A DNA stretch of 64,000 bases from positions 4,834,501 to 4,898,500 of the forward strand of contig NC_011566.1 in NCBI RefSeq assembly GCF_000014885.1. Reading direction: 5' to 3'. Positions 8,618 to 18,532 of this stretch are shown here, one piece after another (position 1 is the first letter of the stretch; each line of letters begins with the position of its first letter). The notes beneath the pieces are model-generated. The model saw nothing but the letters and a program-made list of their open reading frames with translations. It ran no database searches and was not told the DNA's origin. The stretch comes from Shewanella piezotolerans WP3. Its GTDB lineage: Bacteria > Pseudomonadota > Gammaproteobacteria > Enterobacterales > Shewanellaceae. A program made the translations under genes and the position numbers.

Positions 8618-9487
8618 TTAAGAGCTCAGTAGCTGTGCACACTGCTTAGGTTTCGCTTTACTCTTCTTTTTAATTGCCTTATCTGCTGCTTTAGTTTTTG
8701 GCTTCAGTTTGGGCTGGGTGTATTGCTGTTTCCACCAGCTAAGTTCATTACAACCATTCCCCTTTGGGATAGGTGCTTGTTCAATACAATCGACATCATC
8801 TTCTGGGCAGTGCAGTCGAACATGCATATGATATGTATGCCCCCACCATGGACGCACTTTGTTTAGCCAAGCATCATTAGCAAGATCCATATCGCATAGA
8901 TGCTGCTTAATGACAGGGCTAATAAAGATACGCGCCACACGGCTATCTTCAGCTGCTAATTGCACCATGCGGGTATGTTGTGCTTGCCACAGCTTGCTAT
9001 CAAGCCTGAACTGCTTGGTATGAACAATATCAAACGGTTCTGGTTGAGCCAGTTGCATTACCGTTAATGCTTGTTCAGCAAGCTTGAACCAGATATCGAC
9101 ATCTAACCCTATCTGGTGACTAGAGTGACCATGGGTAAAGTTCCCTCCTCGCGGCATCGACATATCAGCAATGAGTAGATTAGATTTAGAGTATTGCCGG
9201 AAATGACTGCTGTAATCTTCAATAAACGAAATAAGCGTTGGATGACCAAAATAGCGTCGTCGTTCAGGACGAATAACTTCAAACCCTGGCCCCGATGAAG
9301 GCAGCGCTTTACCTCCCGCTAGGCAGCCATTAGCATAACTCCCAACAGCAGCGGCCACTCCATCAAATGGGCTGTTAACTTGCTCCCACGGGTTCGCAAA
9401 TGTTATCGAGCTAAACAGCAAAAGAGCCGCACTTAACCACTGTAAGCCATAATAGAGACTGTATCTATTCACGCGCTTAAACCTCAC
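8618..9487 (-). CDS. mepA: Penicillin-insensitive murein endopeptidase MepA
   Basis: MepA is a periplasmic LAS-type zinc peptidase that cuts D-Ala-meso-DAP cross-links in peptidoglycan. The 289-residue protein has a signal peptide (about residues 1-31), the zinc motif THGHSSHQIGLDVD near residues 118-131, and the second zinc/catalytic motif WWGHTYHMHVRLHC near 215-228. The C-terminal 40 residues are very rich in lysine (PKTKAADKAIKKKSKAKPK), which could bind the anionic cell wall. Translation starts with GTG after a GAGG ribosome site. It is a single-gene unit. Confidence 0.92.
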   Translation of the reverse strand: MRFKRVNRYSLYYGLQWLSAALLLFSSITFANPWEQVNSPFDGVAAAVGSYANGCLAGGKALPSSGPGFEVIRPERRRYFGHPTLISFIEDYSSHFRQYSKSNLLIADMSMPRGGNFTHGHSSHQIGLDVDIWFKLAEQALTVMQLAQPEPFDIVHTKQFRLDSKLWQAQHTRMVQLAAEDSRVARIFISPVIKQHLCDMDLANDAWLNKVRPWWGHTYHMHVRLHCPEDDVDCIEQAPIPKGNGCNELSWWKQQYTQPKLKPKTKAADKAIKKKSKAKPKQCAQLLSS

Positions 9488-9578
9488 CTCGCACCTTTAA
9501 CAACGCTGACTTTTTATACCTTTGATATCAGTTTAAGCTATTTTCGATATGTTAAGCGGCCATTTACGCCGATGGATA

Positions 9579-12383
9579 TTAGCTCACCTGGTTGCTTTTA
9601 TTCTGTTGATGCAACCTGCTTATAAATCGCTGATTTTGATGTATATTAACTTCTAAAAGATTGATTAGGTGCTGCAACGATTCTAATGGTGGGATGACAC
9701 CAGTTGCTGTTACCGCTTCAACTTCCTTAGCTAGATTATGCAATCGGCTGGCATAGTAGTTGGCCGCCATATCCTGAATGGAGTGCGCTAGAATATGGAT
9801 ATCCTTCACATCATCCTTATCAACGGCTTGTATAAGTTGAGTAATGGAATGTTCAGCAAAAACCTTAAATGAGTTAATCATTTTTTCTATTTCCGCATAA
9901 TTACCATCGTGAATTTCGAGTAGCTGCTTGAAGTCGATATCGGCTTCTGTAATGTTAAGCTCCTCCTCTTTATGACGCGCCAGCGCCACAACCTTATTAT
10001 CACGATTATCTGTTTGACTCACTTCATGGGCAAGGTGAGTTTTACAGATCAAATGTGCGTGCTGGCTAAGTGCATCTCTAAAACTTTGCTCCTGTAGCGG
10101 CTTAGTTAATACATGATTAGCACCTGCATTTATCATGTTGTCATGCGCTTGCTGAAAAACATCGGCTGTACAAGCAAAAATAGGAATATCCAACTTCAGT
10201 CGACTTCTTATCACTTTAGTTGCCTCAATGCCATCCATCTCAGGCATATGATTATCCATCACCACTAAGTCATACTGGTTGGTTTGCACCATTTTAATCG
10301 CTTCCAATCCGTTGATAGCCACATCGGCGACATGACCCAAACGCTGGCAGAATGTCTTAGCCACTAAGGCATTTATCTTATTATCCTCAGCAATTAATAT
10401 ATTAATGCTGTCAGGTAAATTGCTTGGTGCTATACCTTTGCTCACAGTATTTTCAGCCTGAACTCTAGCCTGCTCGATAACCAAGAAAATGGCGAAGCGA
10501 GTGCCTTTATCCACCTGACTTGTGATTGAAATTGTACCGCCCATTAGCTCCACCAATTGCTTAACGATGGATAACCCTAATCCGGTACCACCGTATTGAC
10601 GAGTGGTTGAAGACTCCGCTTGCACGAATGGGTCAAAGATCGATGCCAACCGCTCCGGCCTAATCCCTATGCCAGTATCAATGATTGTGGCTTCTATCCC
10701 TTGCTGACCTTCGGCATTAACCCCTTGCTTAAATAGAAGAGAGACACTTCCCTGCTCAGTAAACTTAACGGCATTGCTTAATAAGTTATAAATGACCTGC
10801 CTTATACGTGACTTATCTCCCTTAAAGCACTGCTTTTCATCAATTTCATTTTGCACAATCAGCTGGATATTTTTTTCGTCACAGATTGGCTCATAGGTTT
10901 TGCTAATAGGCTCAAGCACGCTATTAAAACGAAAGAGCTCACTCTCAAGTTCTAGTTTACCCTGCTCTACTTTAGAAAAATCGAGAATATCATTGAGTAA
11001 CGAAGTCAAATGGTTACCCGATTCCAGCAATATTTGGATCTGCTTTCGATGCTCAGGGTTATCCAAATTTGGCTCAATAATTTGTGCCATGCCTAGGATG
11101 CCGTTAAGAGGCGTTCTTAATTCATGACTCATTGTTGCTAAGAAGGTTGATTTTGCTTTATTGGAAATGTCAGCCTTAATCACCGCTTTAGCTAAATCAT
11201 CCTGCATCTGCTTGCGCGCAGTGGTATCCCTTTCAACCGCGATAAAGTTACTAATATCGCCATCACTATCCGTAACGGCGCTAATGGTCATATCAACCCA
11301 ATAGGGTGTTCCATCCTTGTGGTAGTTTACAACTTCAGAAGCTATCGATTTTCCGGCTTTTATGGCTCGGCTAATTTTATCTACATCCCCCTTTTCTGTC
11401 TCCTGTCCTTGTAAGATACTTCCCGGCTTCTTACCCTCAAGATCGGCGAGCGTATAGCCTGAGATAGTCGTAAAACCTTTATTAAGCCAAGTCACAAAAC
11501 CCTGTTTATCAGTGATGATAAAACCATCCTGCGCATGTTCGGCAACCAAAGCCAGCATCTCCTTCTCTTGCTCTGAAGCCACTAAGCTTTCCAGTATCCT
11601 CCGCTCTTTTCGGCTCTGCTCTTGCACCTGCACTCGGTAATATAGAGAGAATATAACTACCAGCAACATACAACTGACCAATAGACTCTGTTTAGTACCT
11701 TCTACGACTGATAACCAAAAAAACTCTTGCTCATTAATGTCTTCTCTTACCTTGGCATTCAATACCTGCTGAGTTTTAGAAGAAATATCCTGTTTAATCC
11801 GCGCTAATATTTGTGAGTGTATACGTAAGCTCTTAAAACTATTGGATGACGCCAGCTCAGGGCTCACCTGAGTAGACATGGCGAGCTCCATGGTTTGGCC
11901 AATCATATGTAAGCGGTCATCGCTATTTGGCATTTCCTGCCACAACTCTTGTTGCAGTAAATTGATAGTATGCTTTGAATATTCTTGTGAAATCTTCAAT
12001 CTTAAAATGGTTTCAAGGTCAGCCACCAATGAGGCAACGGAAGCCGATAAGCGATTAGCATTCAGCACGATTTGAGGATCACTGAGTAGCGCCCTCGCAA
12101 TCACTGACAAATTATTGGGTTGTAAGCTCTTTTGTAACTGCTGGACATGCCTCTCGGTGCCAACGAGTGCATCAGAGATGGAGTCATAATCTTTACCATT
12201 AGTCACTTCTATTTTAAAAATATCATCCCTAACAGACAAAACATTGTGGCTTAACTCGGTATAGGCATGCTGATACTGCTGTACGATATAAACTTTAGCG
12301 ATAAAAATCACAATGGCGGATAAAGCCACTGTAGCCAGCAGTACCAACCAACTGGAGCGAGCCTTATAGCTTAAATTGATCAT
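9579..12383 (-). CDS. Hybrid sensor histidine kinase (PAS-HisKA-HATPase-REC-HPt)
   Basis: The 934-residue protein has membrane helices at about 12-34 and 231-250 enclosing a helical periplasmic sensor region, a PAS domain (about 278-390), a HisKA domain with MSHELRTPLNG (His about 419), an ATPase domain with NLLSNAVKF, DTGIGI and GGTGLGLS, a receiver with VVMDNHMPEMDG (Asp about 709) and an HPt domain with AHSIQDMAANYY (His about 866). This is the full phosphorelay of ArcB-like kinases. No response regulator with an output domain is adjacent. Its ATG overlaps the stop of the di-heme peroxidase gene by four bases, so the two are translationally coupled. Confidence 0.9.
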   Translation of the reverse strand: MINLSYKARSSWLVLLATVALSAIVIFIAKVYIVQQYQHAYTELSHNVLSVRDDIFKIEVTNGKDYDSISDALVGTERHVQQLQKSLQPNNLSVIARALLSDPQIVLNANRLSASVASLVADLETILRLKISQEYSKHTINLLQQELWQEMPNSDDRLHMIGQTMELAMSTQVSPELASSNSFKSLRIHSQILARIKQDISSKTQQVLNAKVREDINEQEFFWLSVVEGTKQSLLVSCMLLVVIFSLYYRVQVQEQSRKERRILESLVASEQEKEMLALVAEHAQDGFIITDKQGFVTWLNKGFTTISGYTLADLEGKKPGSILQGQETEKGDVDKISRAIKAGKSIASEVVNYHKDGTPYWVDMTISAVTDSDGDISNFIAVERDTTARKQMQDDLAKAVIKADISNKAKSTFLATMSHELRTPLNGILGMAQIIEPNLDNPEHRKQIQILLESGNHLTSLLNDILDFSKVEQGKLELESELFRFNSVLEPISKTYEPICDEKNIQLIVQNEIDEKQCFKGDKSRIRQVIYNLLSNAVKFTEQGSVSLLFKQGVNAEGQQGIEATIIDTGIGIRPERLASIFDPFVQAESSTTRQYGGTGLGLSIVKQLVELMGGTISITSQVDKGTRFAIFLVIEQARVQAENTVSKGIAPSNLPDSINILIAEDNKINALVAKTFCQRLGHVADVAINGLEAIKMVQTNQYDLVVMDNHMPEMDGIEATKVIRSRLKLDIPIFACTADVFQQAHDNMINAGANHVLTKPLQEQSFRDALSQHAHLICKTHLAHEVSQTDNRDNKVVALARHKEEELNITEADIDFKQLLEIHDGNYAEIEKMINSFKVFAEHSITQLIQAVDKDDVKDIHILAHSIQDMAANYYASRLHNLAKEVEAVTATGVIPPLESLQHLINLLEVNIHQNQRFISRLHQQNKSNQVS

Positions 12384-13420
12384 TTTCTCAGCTCCTTAAG
12401 AATAGGAGGGTTAGGGGCCGTAAGTGAATCAAGGAATGCAATGAGCTCCACTACCGTTGTCGCTTCCAAGTCCTTGCCTAGTTGGACTTTTGCCATCACT
12501 AAGACAGCCTCTTCTAAGCTTTGAGCCCGTCCATCATGAAAGTAGGGAGGAGTAAGTGCTACGTTCCTTAAACTCGGTACGCGATAAACATATTTATCGT
12601 TAATATCATTGGTTTGCTGGTAACGCCCGAGATCGCTATTAAGGGTTTCTACCGGCTCCACACTGCCAAACTTTTGAAATAAGTTACCACCAATATTGCG
12701 CCCTTGATGACAATAAATGCAGCCCAAATCCTGAAACTTTTCCCACCCTAAGATAGCGGCTTGGGGCATAGCATTGGCTTCACCCTTTAGGTATTTATCA
12801 AACGGCGCACCTGGTGTATTGAGCTGCATCATAAAGGTGATTAATGCATCTTTTATGGTGTCTTCGGTGATCACCTCATCATAATGTTTAGCAAATGCAC
12901 TTTGGTAACTCGCCTGACTGGATAGCCGCGCTGCAATATCCCCCCAATTGCTGTTCATCTCTAATGGATTGTGAATCGGGCCATCTATCTGTTCATATAA
13001 GCTATTTGCACGTCCGTCCCAAAAAAAACGAGTGTTCAAACCAATATTAAAGACTGTCGGTGAGTTCCGATTGCCCTCGCCTTTCACTCCTTTGGAAACC
13101 CTAATATCTTCCGCTCCATTATCGTAAATATGGTGGCAAGACTCGCAGCTTACTTCGCCATTTGAGGACAATTGAGGATCCAAGAAAAGTCTTAGACCTA
13201 AAGCGATATGAGGCTTTTGCTCTTGTTCGAATACAAATGTGGGAACAGCGACAATTGAGGCATAATGAGGAGGAGTGTCAGTTTGCTCTAAAGAAGATTG
13301 CTTTTTGTTACTTTCAACCTTGTTAACAAAACTTGTCTGTTCTTTAAAGCTTAGATAAAGATATCCGCTGAAACAGATCACGATGACAGCTGCAATCGCC
13401 CAGCGATATTTGAATATCAT
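12380..13420 (-). CDS. Di-heme cytochrome c peroxidase (CcpA/MauG family)
   Basis: The 346-residue protein has an N-terminal membrane anchor or uncleaved signal (residues about 4-20) and two heme c motifs, CESCHH near residue 91 and CIYCHQ near residue 233, spaced as in bacterial di-heme peroxidases. FFWDGRA after the first heme and PYFHDGRA near the C-terminus are family hallmarks. Members reduce hydrogen peroxide or, in the MauG branch, oxidise a protein partner. A GGGAGG ribosome site six bases ahead supports the ATG at 13420 rather than the longer frame. It is the first gene of a two-gene operon with the hybrid kinase, so it may serve signalling rather than bulk detoxification. Confidence 0.87.
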   Translation of the reverse strand: MIFKYRWAIAAVIVICFSGYLYLSFKEQTSFVNKVESNKKQSSLEQTDTPPHYASIVAVPTFVFEQEQKPHIALGLRLFLDPQLSSNGEVSCESCHHIYDNGAEDIRVSKGVKGEGNRNSPTVFNIGLNTRFFWDGRANSLYEQIDGPIHNPLEMNSNWGDIAARLSSQASYQSAFAKHYDEVITEDTIKDALITFMMQLNTPGAPFDKYLKGEANAMPQAAILGWEKFQDLGCIYCHQGRNIGGNLFQKFGSVEPVETLNSDLGRYQQTNDINDKYVYRVPSLRNVALTPPYFHDGRAQSLEEAVLVMAKVQLGKDLEATTVVELIAFLDSLTAPNPPILKELRK

Positions 13421-13688
13421 GCTTAACCTCCCTGTACCTATGAGTAGCACTCCATCGCTACAACTTTTTTAGTGTAGTAAAAACGTTTGATAATGCGAGT
13501 AATCGACTAAATATTTCATTAATCAGCTAAAACCGGTTAGTGCTTAAAAAATGGGAAAACGCCTGTTATATATAGCCTTCACTAACACTTCACCAAGGAT
13601 TACATGACACTTCACCGGCAGGATGTTTTTTTGCTGCTCAAAAGCACTAAGCTGATAACACCTCATCAAACCTACTAGATTGAATATA

Positions 13689-14951
13689 ATGAAAACACTG
13701 TCATACCGATTAAATACTCTTCTGGCACTCCTGCTTACGCTTATCGTTTATAGTGATGTTGCCGCTAAAACCTTCGACATTCAGCGACTAGAAAACACAG
13801 TCTCTCGTGATACTGAATATCAACATCAATCTAGCGTACTGAAACAAGCTAGGCGTTTTATGATATCTCTCCCCGAGCGCTATTATGCTAGCGACAGACG
13901 TTATCCGACCTTGTATGTCATCGATGCAGACTTTCAGTTTCAACATGTATCCTCAGTAACTAAACATCTTGCCCGCATGGGAAAAATCCCCCCAATGATT
14001 GTCGTGGGAATTGCCAATCAAGGTGATGATGACTATCTATTTACTACAACCTGGAAGGTCGAAGGTGATAAGGCTTTTGGCGGTGCCGAACTATTTCAGC
14101 AATACCTAGTCAACGAACTGGTTCCCTTAATTGATACCGAGTTTAAGAGCAATAATCAAAAGGCCTTAGCCGGCTACTCACTCGGTGGATTGTTCACTCT
14201 TTACAGTATGATGCAGGAACACAGTCCATTTAATGCTTATCTAGCCATGAGCCCAAGTGCTTGGTTCGACGACTATAGTGTTAGCAGTAAAATAGCTCTC
14301 AAATTACAGCAAAATAAATTAACCGCGCCTGTGTTTCTTTCCGTTGCTCGTGAAGAGGATATGGGAGTGGATAAACTCGCCACCGTGTTTGAATCCTCTG
14401 CTAAGGAGTCACTGCAATGGCAATTTAAGCATTACCCGACCGAGAACCATTTCACAACCGCCCTGCCGGCACTGAATGACGCTCTACAATTTCTAGCACC
14501 AAACTATGCTACTGACGGCACGGATATGGTGGAAATTGGCGACTATAATGCTGTTATCAAACACTTCCAAGGGTTGCAACAACAATGGGGTGGCTTTCAG
14601 TTTGAATGGTTACACGCTTATCAGTTTGCCAAATACCTATTTTGGTCGAAGCAGGTTACTAAAGTAGACGAAATACTCGCTGCGATTAAACAGCATTTTC
14701 CAGAGTCATTAACGATTGTCAGCATTGAGGTCGCCAAAGGGTTACTCATTAAGGGAGATAACCAACATGCTAAAACCATACTAGAGAACGTAAAGCTAGA
14801 GGGGGAGCAAAGTCCAAATTGGCACAAACAGCTCAGCCTTTACTACAAGGCAGAAGGCGATGAAAAAAGAGCTCAGCAGCACTTTGAAAAAGCACTCGCC
14901 TTGGCAGACAAATATCAATTGGAGAGCTGGGAGGTGTGGGAGCTTAAATAA
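13689..14951 (+). CDS. Secreted alpha/beta-hydrolase esterase with TPR-like C-terminus
   Basis: The protein (about 420 residues) begins with a signal peptide ending near VAAKT, then shows the esterase D / Fes-IroE fold: YPTLYVIDADFQFQ near residue 75, and the nucleophile elbow GYSLGG near residue 161. A late HFTT supplies the catalytic histidine. The last 120 residues are helical with a tetratricopeptide-like repeat (WHKQLSLYYKAEGDEKRAQQ). Relatives hydrolyse siderophore or other acyl esters; substrate here is unknown. A TTG nine bases earlier is possible, but the ATG at 13689 gives a normal signal peptide. Confidence 0.8.
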   Translation: MKTLSYRLNTLLALLLTLIVYSDVAAKTFDIQRLENTVSRDTEYQHQSSVLKQARRFMISLPERYYASDRRYPTLYVIDADFQFQHVSSVTKHLARMGKIPPMIVVGIANQGDDDYLFTTTWKVEGDKAFGGAELFQQYLVNELVPLIDTEFKSNNQKALAGYSLGGLFTLYSMMQEHSPFNAYLAMSPSAWFDDYSVSSKIALKLQQNKLTAPVFLSVAREEDMGVDKLATVFESSAKESLQWQFKHYPTENHFTTALPALNDALQFLAPNYATDGTDMVEIGDYNAVIKHFQGLQQQWGGFQFEWLHAYQFAKYLFWSKQVTKVDEILAAIKQHFPESLTIVSIEVAKGLLIKGDNQHAKTILENVKLEGEQSPNWHKQLSLYYKAEGDEKRAQQHFEKALALADKYQLESWEVWELK

Positions 14952-15271
14952 CCTCATCATTGCACACTAAAATAAAAAGCGGAGCAATCCAGCTCCGCGT
15001 ACTAAATTAACTGGCCGTAACATGAGCCTTGATTAAGCAGATCAGGCAACCTCGAGACAAATTAAAGCGCGACTAAAAATCGCTCAACTTGCCGCGTCTT
15101 AACCAAACAACACATGCCAAAGTGACCAGCCAACCGTAACAATATAAGGCTAAATAGGTGGATCAGGCAGACTAATGCTGAACACCGACTTCAACCCCCT
15201 TTAGCGGCCCTGCCAAAGAAAACCTTCAGCGCCCTTACCACAGTTGATGTCGGGCGCTTACACTAACCCCA
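14952..15271. other. 320-bp convergent intergenic region with a terminator hairpin
   Basis: The region separates the esterase gene from the end of the RND efflux operon. At 14979-14998 GCGGAG / CTCCGC forms a hairpin; the T run follows it on the minus strand, so it would stop transcripts of the efflux operon. Nothing else with coding or repeat character is visible in the rest. Confidence 0.5.
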
Positions 15272-18200
15272 TTAATCCAGAGCTTCAAAATCCTTGCTCA
15301 GACCTTTGTTAGCGCGATCTTGGTACAACCAGCGATACAATGTTGGCAGCACTAATAATGTCAACGCTGTCGAGCTGAACAGACCACCAATAATCACAAT
15401 TGCTAGCGGCTGCTGAATTTCGCTACCGACCCCGGATGAAATTAAGATAGGGATCAAGCCCAGTGCAGAGGTCAGTGCTGTCATCAGAACTGGACGCAAG
15501 CGACCAACAGTGCCTTCATAAACCGCTTCAAAAAGAGACTCATTCGACTCTGACTTGACGCTCGCTCGACGCTGATTTATCGAATCCACCAGTACCACAC
15601 CGTTAAGGACGGCCACACCAAATAGGGTGATAAAGCCAATCGAACTTGGCACAGAAAGATAAGTGCCACTGACATACAAAGCCACTACGCCGCCAATCAA
15701 TGCTAATGGTACATTAGCCATAATTAGCCCGACCTGCTTAATTGAGCCAAACGAGAAATACAATAGCAGTGCAATCAATGCTATAGAGATAGGCACCACT
15801 AACATTAGCTTCTGCTGAGCACGTTGTTGGTTTTCATATTGGCCGCCAACCACAACAGTGTAACCTGGTGGCAATTCAGCTTGTGGTACCACGGCATAAA
15901 TGTCGTTTACCACCGAGCCCATATCACGGCCTGCTACGTTTGCTTGCACGACCACACGACGCTGTACATCATCACGGCGAATATTGGGAGGTGCCATCTC
16001 GATAACAACATCGGCCACTTCACCTAAACGTACCGTGGCACCATTAGCGCCGCTTAATAGTAAGTCACGCAATGCGTCAGGTGCACTACGGTACTCTTCA
16101 GCCAATCGCACATTAATATCGTAGCGAGCGTTACCATCAATCACCTGCCCCGCGCTCACACCGCCGATCCCCTGACTCACTAAGCCCATTACGGTATCAA
16201 CGCTGATCCCGTAACGCGCTAACAGATCACGCTTTGGACGTACCACCAGTTGTGCTTCACCACTCACCTGCTCCAAGGACACATCCACTGCACCAGGAAT
16301 ATTAGCCACCAAATCGGTTAACACCTGACCGCGCTCAGACAACACATCTAAGTCGGGACCAAAGATCTTAATCGCTAGCTGAGCTTTTACCCCTGACAGC
16401 AATTCATCAACACGAGTCGCAATAGGTTGTGAGAAGGTAAATAACAGACCAGGGTAGATACTGAGTCTCTCCTCCATCTTACGCTGCAACTCTAGACGTG
16501 TTTCTGCATGTTCCCATTGTTCAATCGGCTTGAGTCCAATATAGATTTCAATGTTACTCACAGGCTCTGGATCGCCGCCCAGTTCAGGGGCACCGATACG
16601 GCTCAGCGCATAGTCAACTTCAGGAAACTCAAGCAACATAGCTTCAAGTTTAGGAGCAACTTCTAAAGAGGTGCCTAAGCTCGCAGTCGGTGCTAATGTC
16701 ACCCGCAGGTTAATCGTCCCCTCCTCTAGTTCTGGGACAAACTCTGTACCCAGTCTTGGTAGCAACATCATGCTCATAGCAAACATCACAACGGCAGTAA
16801 TCACCACTACTTTCGGTTTCGCCATTGTAGCGCTCAATAACTTACGGTACCCCGCTTCAATTGGCTTAAGCACTGCACTTTCTTTTAGCGTAACACCACG
16901 TTTAAACAGATAAACGGCTAACGCTGGTACAGCAATAAGTGCCACTAACAACGCAGAGATCATCGCCAAAATGATACTAATGGCCATGGGTTGGAACAGC
17001 TTGCCTTCAACACCTTCTAAAGCGAATAGTGGGGCAAAGACTACGATGATAATAGCTGTCGCAAAAAAGATTGGGCTACACACCTCTTTTGCAGCCAGCA
17101 TCACACGCATCGCAATACCGCTACGCTCACCCGCATCAATACCATCTTCATCTGCATGATGTGGGTCAACTTCACCTGAAGCACGTGCTTGCGCCTCGGA
17201 TAAATGACGTCTATCTGGCTGTGTTAGGTGTTTGAAGATGTTTTCAACCATCACCACCGAACCATCTACCAACATACCAATCGCTACCGCCAAGCCTCCA
17301 AGCGACATCAAGTTCGCAGACATACCAAAGTAAGACATCACCATCAGCGCCAAACCAATCGATACTGGGATCGACAGCAGCACCAACATAGTGGCGCGAA
17401 TGTTGACTAAAAACAGCGCCAAGATCACCACGATAAACACAAATGCCATTAGCAATGCGTCACGCACTGTCTCCACCGCTTTATCGACTAAGTCTGCTTG
17501 ATCATAAAAAACTTCGAACGACACACCTTCAGGCAGGGCCTGTTCGATTAAAGCGGTACGCTCACTGATATCATCAATGGTTGCTTTAGTATTTGCGCCC
17601 ATACGCTTAAGTACTACGCCAGCAACAACCTCACCGAGTGCCTGTTGATTACCAGCCTCATCACGGCGCGTCATGGTGACAGCACCAACGCGGATCTCAC
17701 TGCCGTATTCAACATTAGCAATATCGCTCACGCGTACCGGTGTACCTGCCACTTCAGCAACAGGGATCTGGGTAATCGCTTTTAAACCAGCATCACCCGC
17801 TGGCAACAAACCATAACCACGCACAACGAGCTGCTCTTGACCTTGGTCCATAAACCAACCACCCGCGTTGCGGTTGTTGCTCTCTAATGCACTCGTCACT
17901 TGCTCCATGGACAGGCCATAGCTGCGCATTTTATTCGGGTCGATCTGCACTTGATATTGACGCACCTCACCACCAAACGACAGCACCTCAGTCACGCCAC
18001 CTACTGGCATCATAATAAGCTTAACGAGGTAGTCATTCAGGCTTCGTAGCTCTGACGCATCAACGCCTGAACCTGGCTCAGCCCGTAGAATGTACTGGTA
18101 GATCTGTCCTAAGCCAGAGGTATTTGGGCCAATTTCAGGCACCCCAACCCCATCAGGGATCATCTCTCTCGCTGCCTGCAATTGCTCAAATACTTGCTGG

Positions 18201-18520
18201 CGAGCAAAATAGATATCAGTTCCCTCAGCAAATACCACCGTGACAATTGACAAGCCCGTGCGCGACAGTGAGCGAACTTCTGTTACTGAAGGCAGCGCGT
18301 ACATGGCCGACTCAACAGGATAACTAATTAGCTTTTCGACTTCTTCAGCCGCAAGCCCTTCCGCTGCCGTATTCACTGTCACCTGAACGTTAGTTACATC
18401 AGGGAAAGCATCTAGATTAAGTTTTGGCAGCATAGCTGCACTGGCAATCACCGCAGCTAAAAGCGCGAGCACCACCATCAGACGATTGCGGATCGCAGCG
18501 TCTATTAATTTCTGTAACAT
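15272..18520 (-). CDS. RND heavy-metal efflux pump, inner-membrane subunit (CusA/CzcA family)
   Basis: The 1082-residue protein is a proton-driven RND transporter of the heavy-metal (HME) group, with 12 expected membrane helices, two large periplasmic loops, and the second-half helices near the C-terminus. The fourth helix reads AIGMLVDGSVVMVEN; it lacks the DFG aspartate of zinc/cobalt/cadmium CzcA proteins and so looks closer to the Cus-like or unassigned HME subgroup. The metal is therefore uncertain. It is the last gene of the operon, 12 bp after the adaptor gene, and forms a tripartite pump with the adaptor and the TolC-like channel. Confidence 0.9.
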   Translation of the reverse strand: MLQKLIDAAIRNRLMVVLALLAAVIASAAMLPKLNLDAFPDVTNVQVTVNTAAEGLAAEEVEKLISYPVESAMYALPSVTEVRSLSRTGLSIVTVVFAEGTDIYFARQQVFEQLQAAREMIPDGVGVPEIGPNTSGLGQIYQYILRAEPGSGVDASELRSLNDYLVKLIMMPVGGVTEVLSFGGEVRQYQVQIDPNKMRSYGLSMEQVTSALESNNRNAGGWFMDQGQEQLVVRGYGLLPAGDAGLKAITQIPVAEVAGTPVRVSDIANVEYGSEIRVGAVTMTRRDEAGNQQALGEVVAGVVLKRMGANTKATIDDISERTALIEQALPEGVSFEVFYDQADLVDKAVETVRDALLMAFVFIVVILALFLVNIRATMLVLLSIPVSIGLALMVMSYFGMSANLMSLGGLAVAIGMLVDGSVVMVENIFKHLTQPDRRHLSEAQARASGEVDPHHADEDGIDAGERSGIAMRVMLAAKEVCSPIFFATAIIIVVFAPLFALEGVEGKLFQPMAISIILAMISALLVALIAVPALAVYLFKRGVTLKESAVLKPIEAGYRKLLSATMAKPKVVVITAVVMFAMSMMLLPRLGTEFVPELEEGTINLRVTLAPTASLGTSLEVAPKLEAMLLEFPEVDYALSRIGAPELGGDPEPVSNIEIYIGLKPIEQWEHAETRLELQRKMEERLSIYPGLLFTFSQPIATRVDELLSGVKAQLAIKIFGPDLDVLSERGQVLTDLVANIPGAVDVSLEQVSGEAQLVVRPKRDLLARYGISVDTVMGLVSQGIGGVSAGQVIDGNARYDINVRLAEEYRSAPDALRDLLLSGANGATVRLGEVADVVIEMAPPNIRRDDVQRRVVVQANVAGRDMGSVVNDIYAVVPQAELPPGYTVVVGGQYENQQRAQQKLMLVVPISIALIALLLYFSFGSIKQVGLIMANVPLALIGGVVALYVSGTYLSVPSSIGFITLFGVAVLNGVVLVDSINQRRASVKSESNESLFEAVYEGTVGRLRPVLMTALTSALGLIPILISSGVGSEIQQPLAIVIIGGLFSSTALTLLVLPTLYRWLYQDRANKGLSKDFEALD

Positions 18521-18532
18521 AGTGAGCGCCTC

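Noticed and set aside
12380..13420. Bacterial cytochrome c peroxidase as part of the sulfite island
   Set aside because: It is more than 30 kb away and coupled to a kinase instead.
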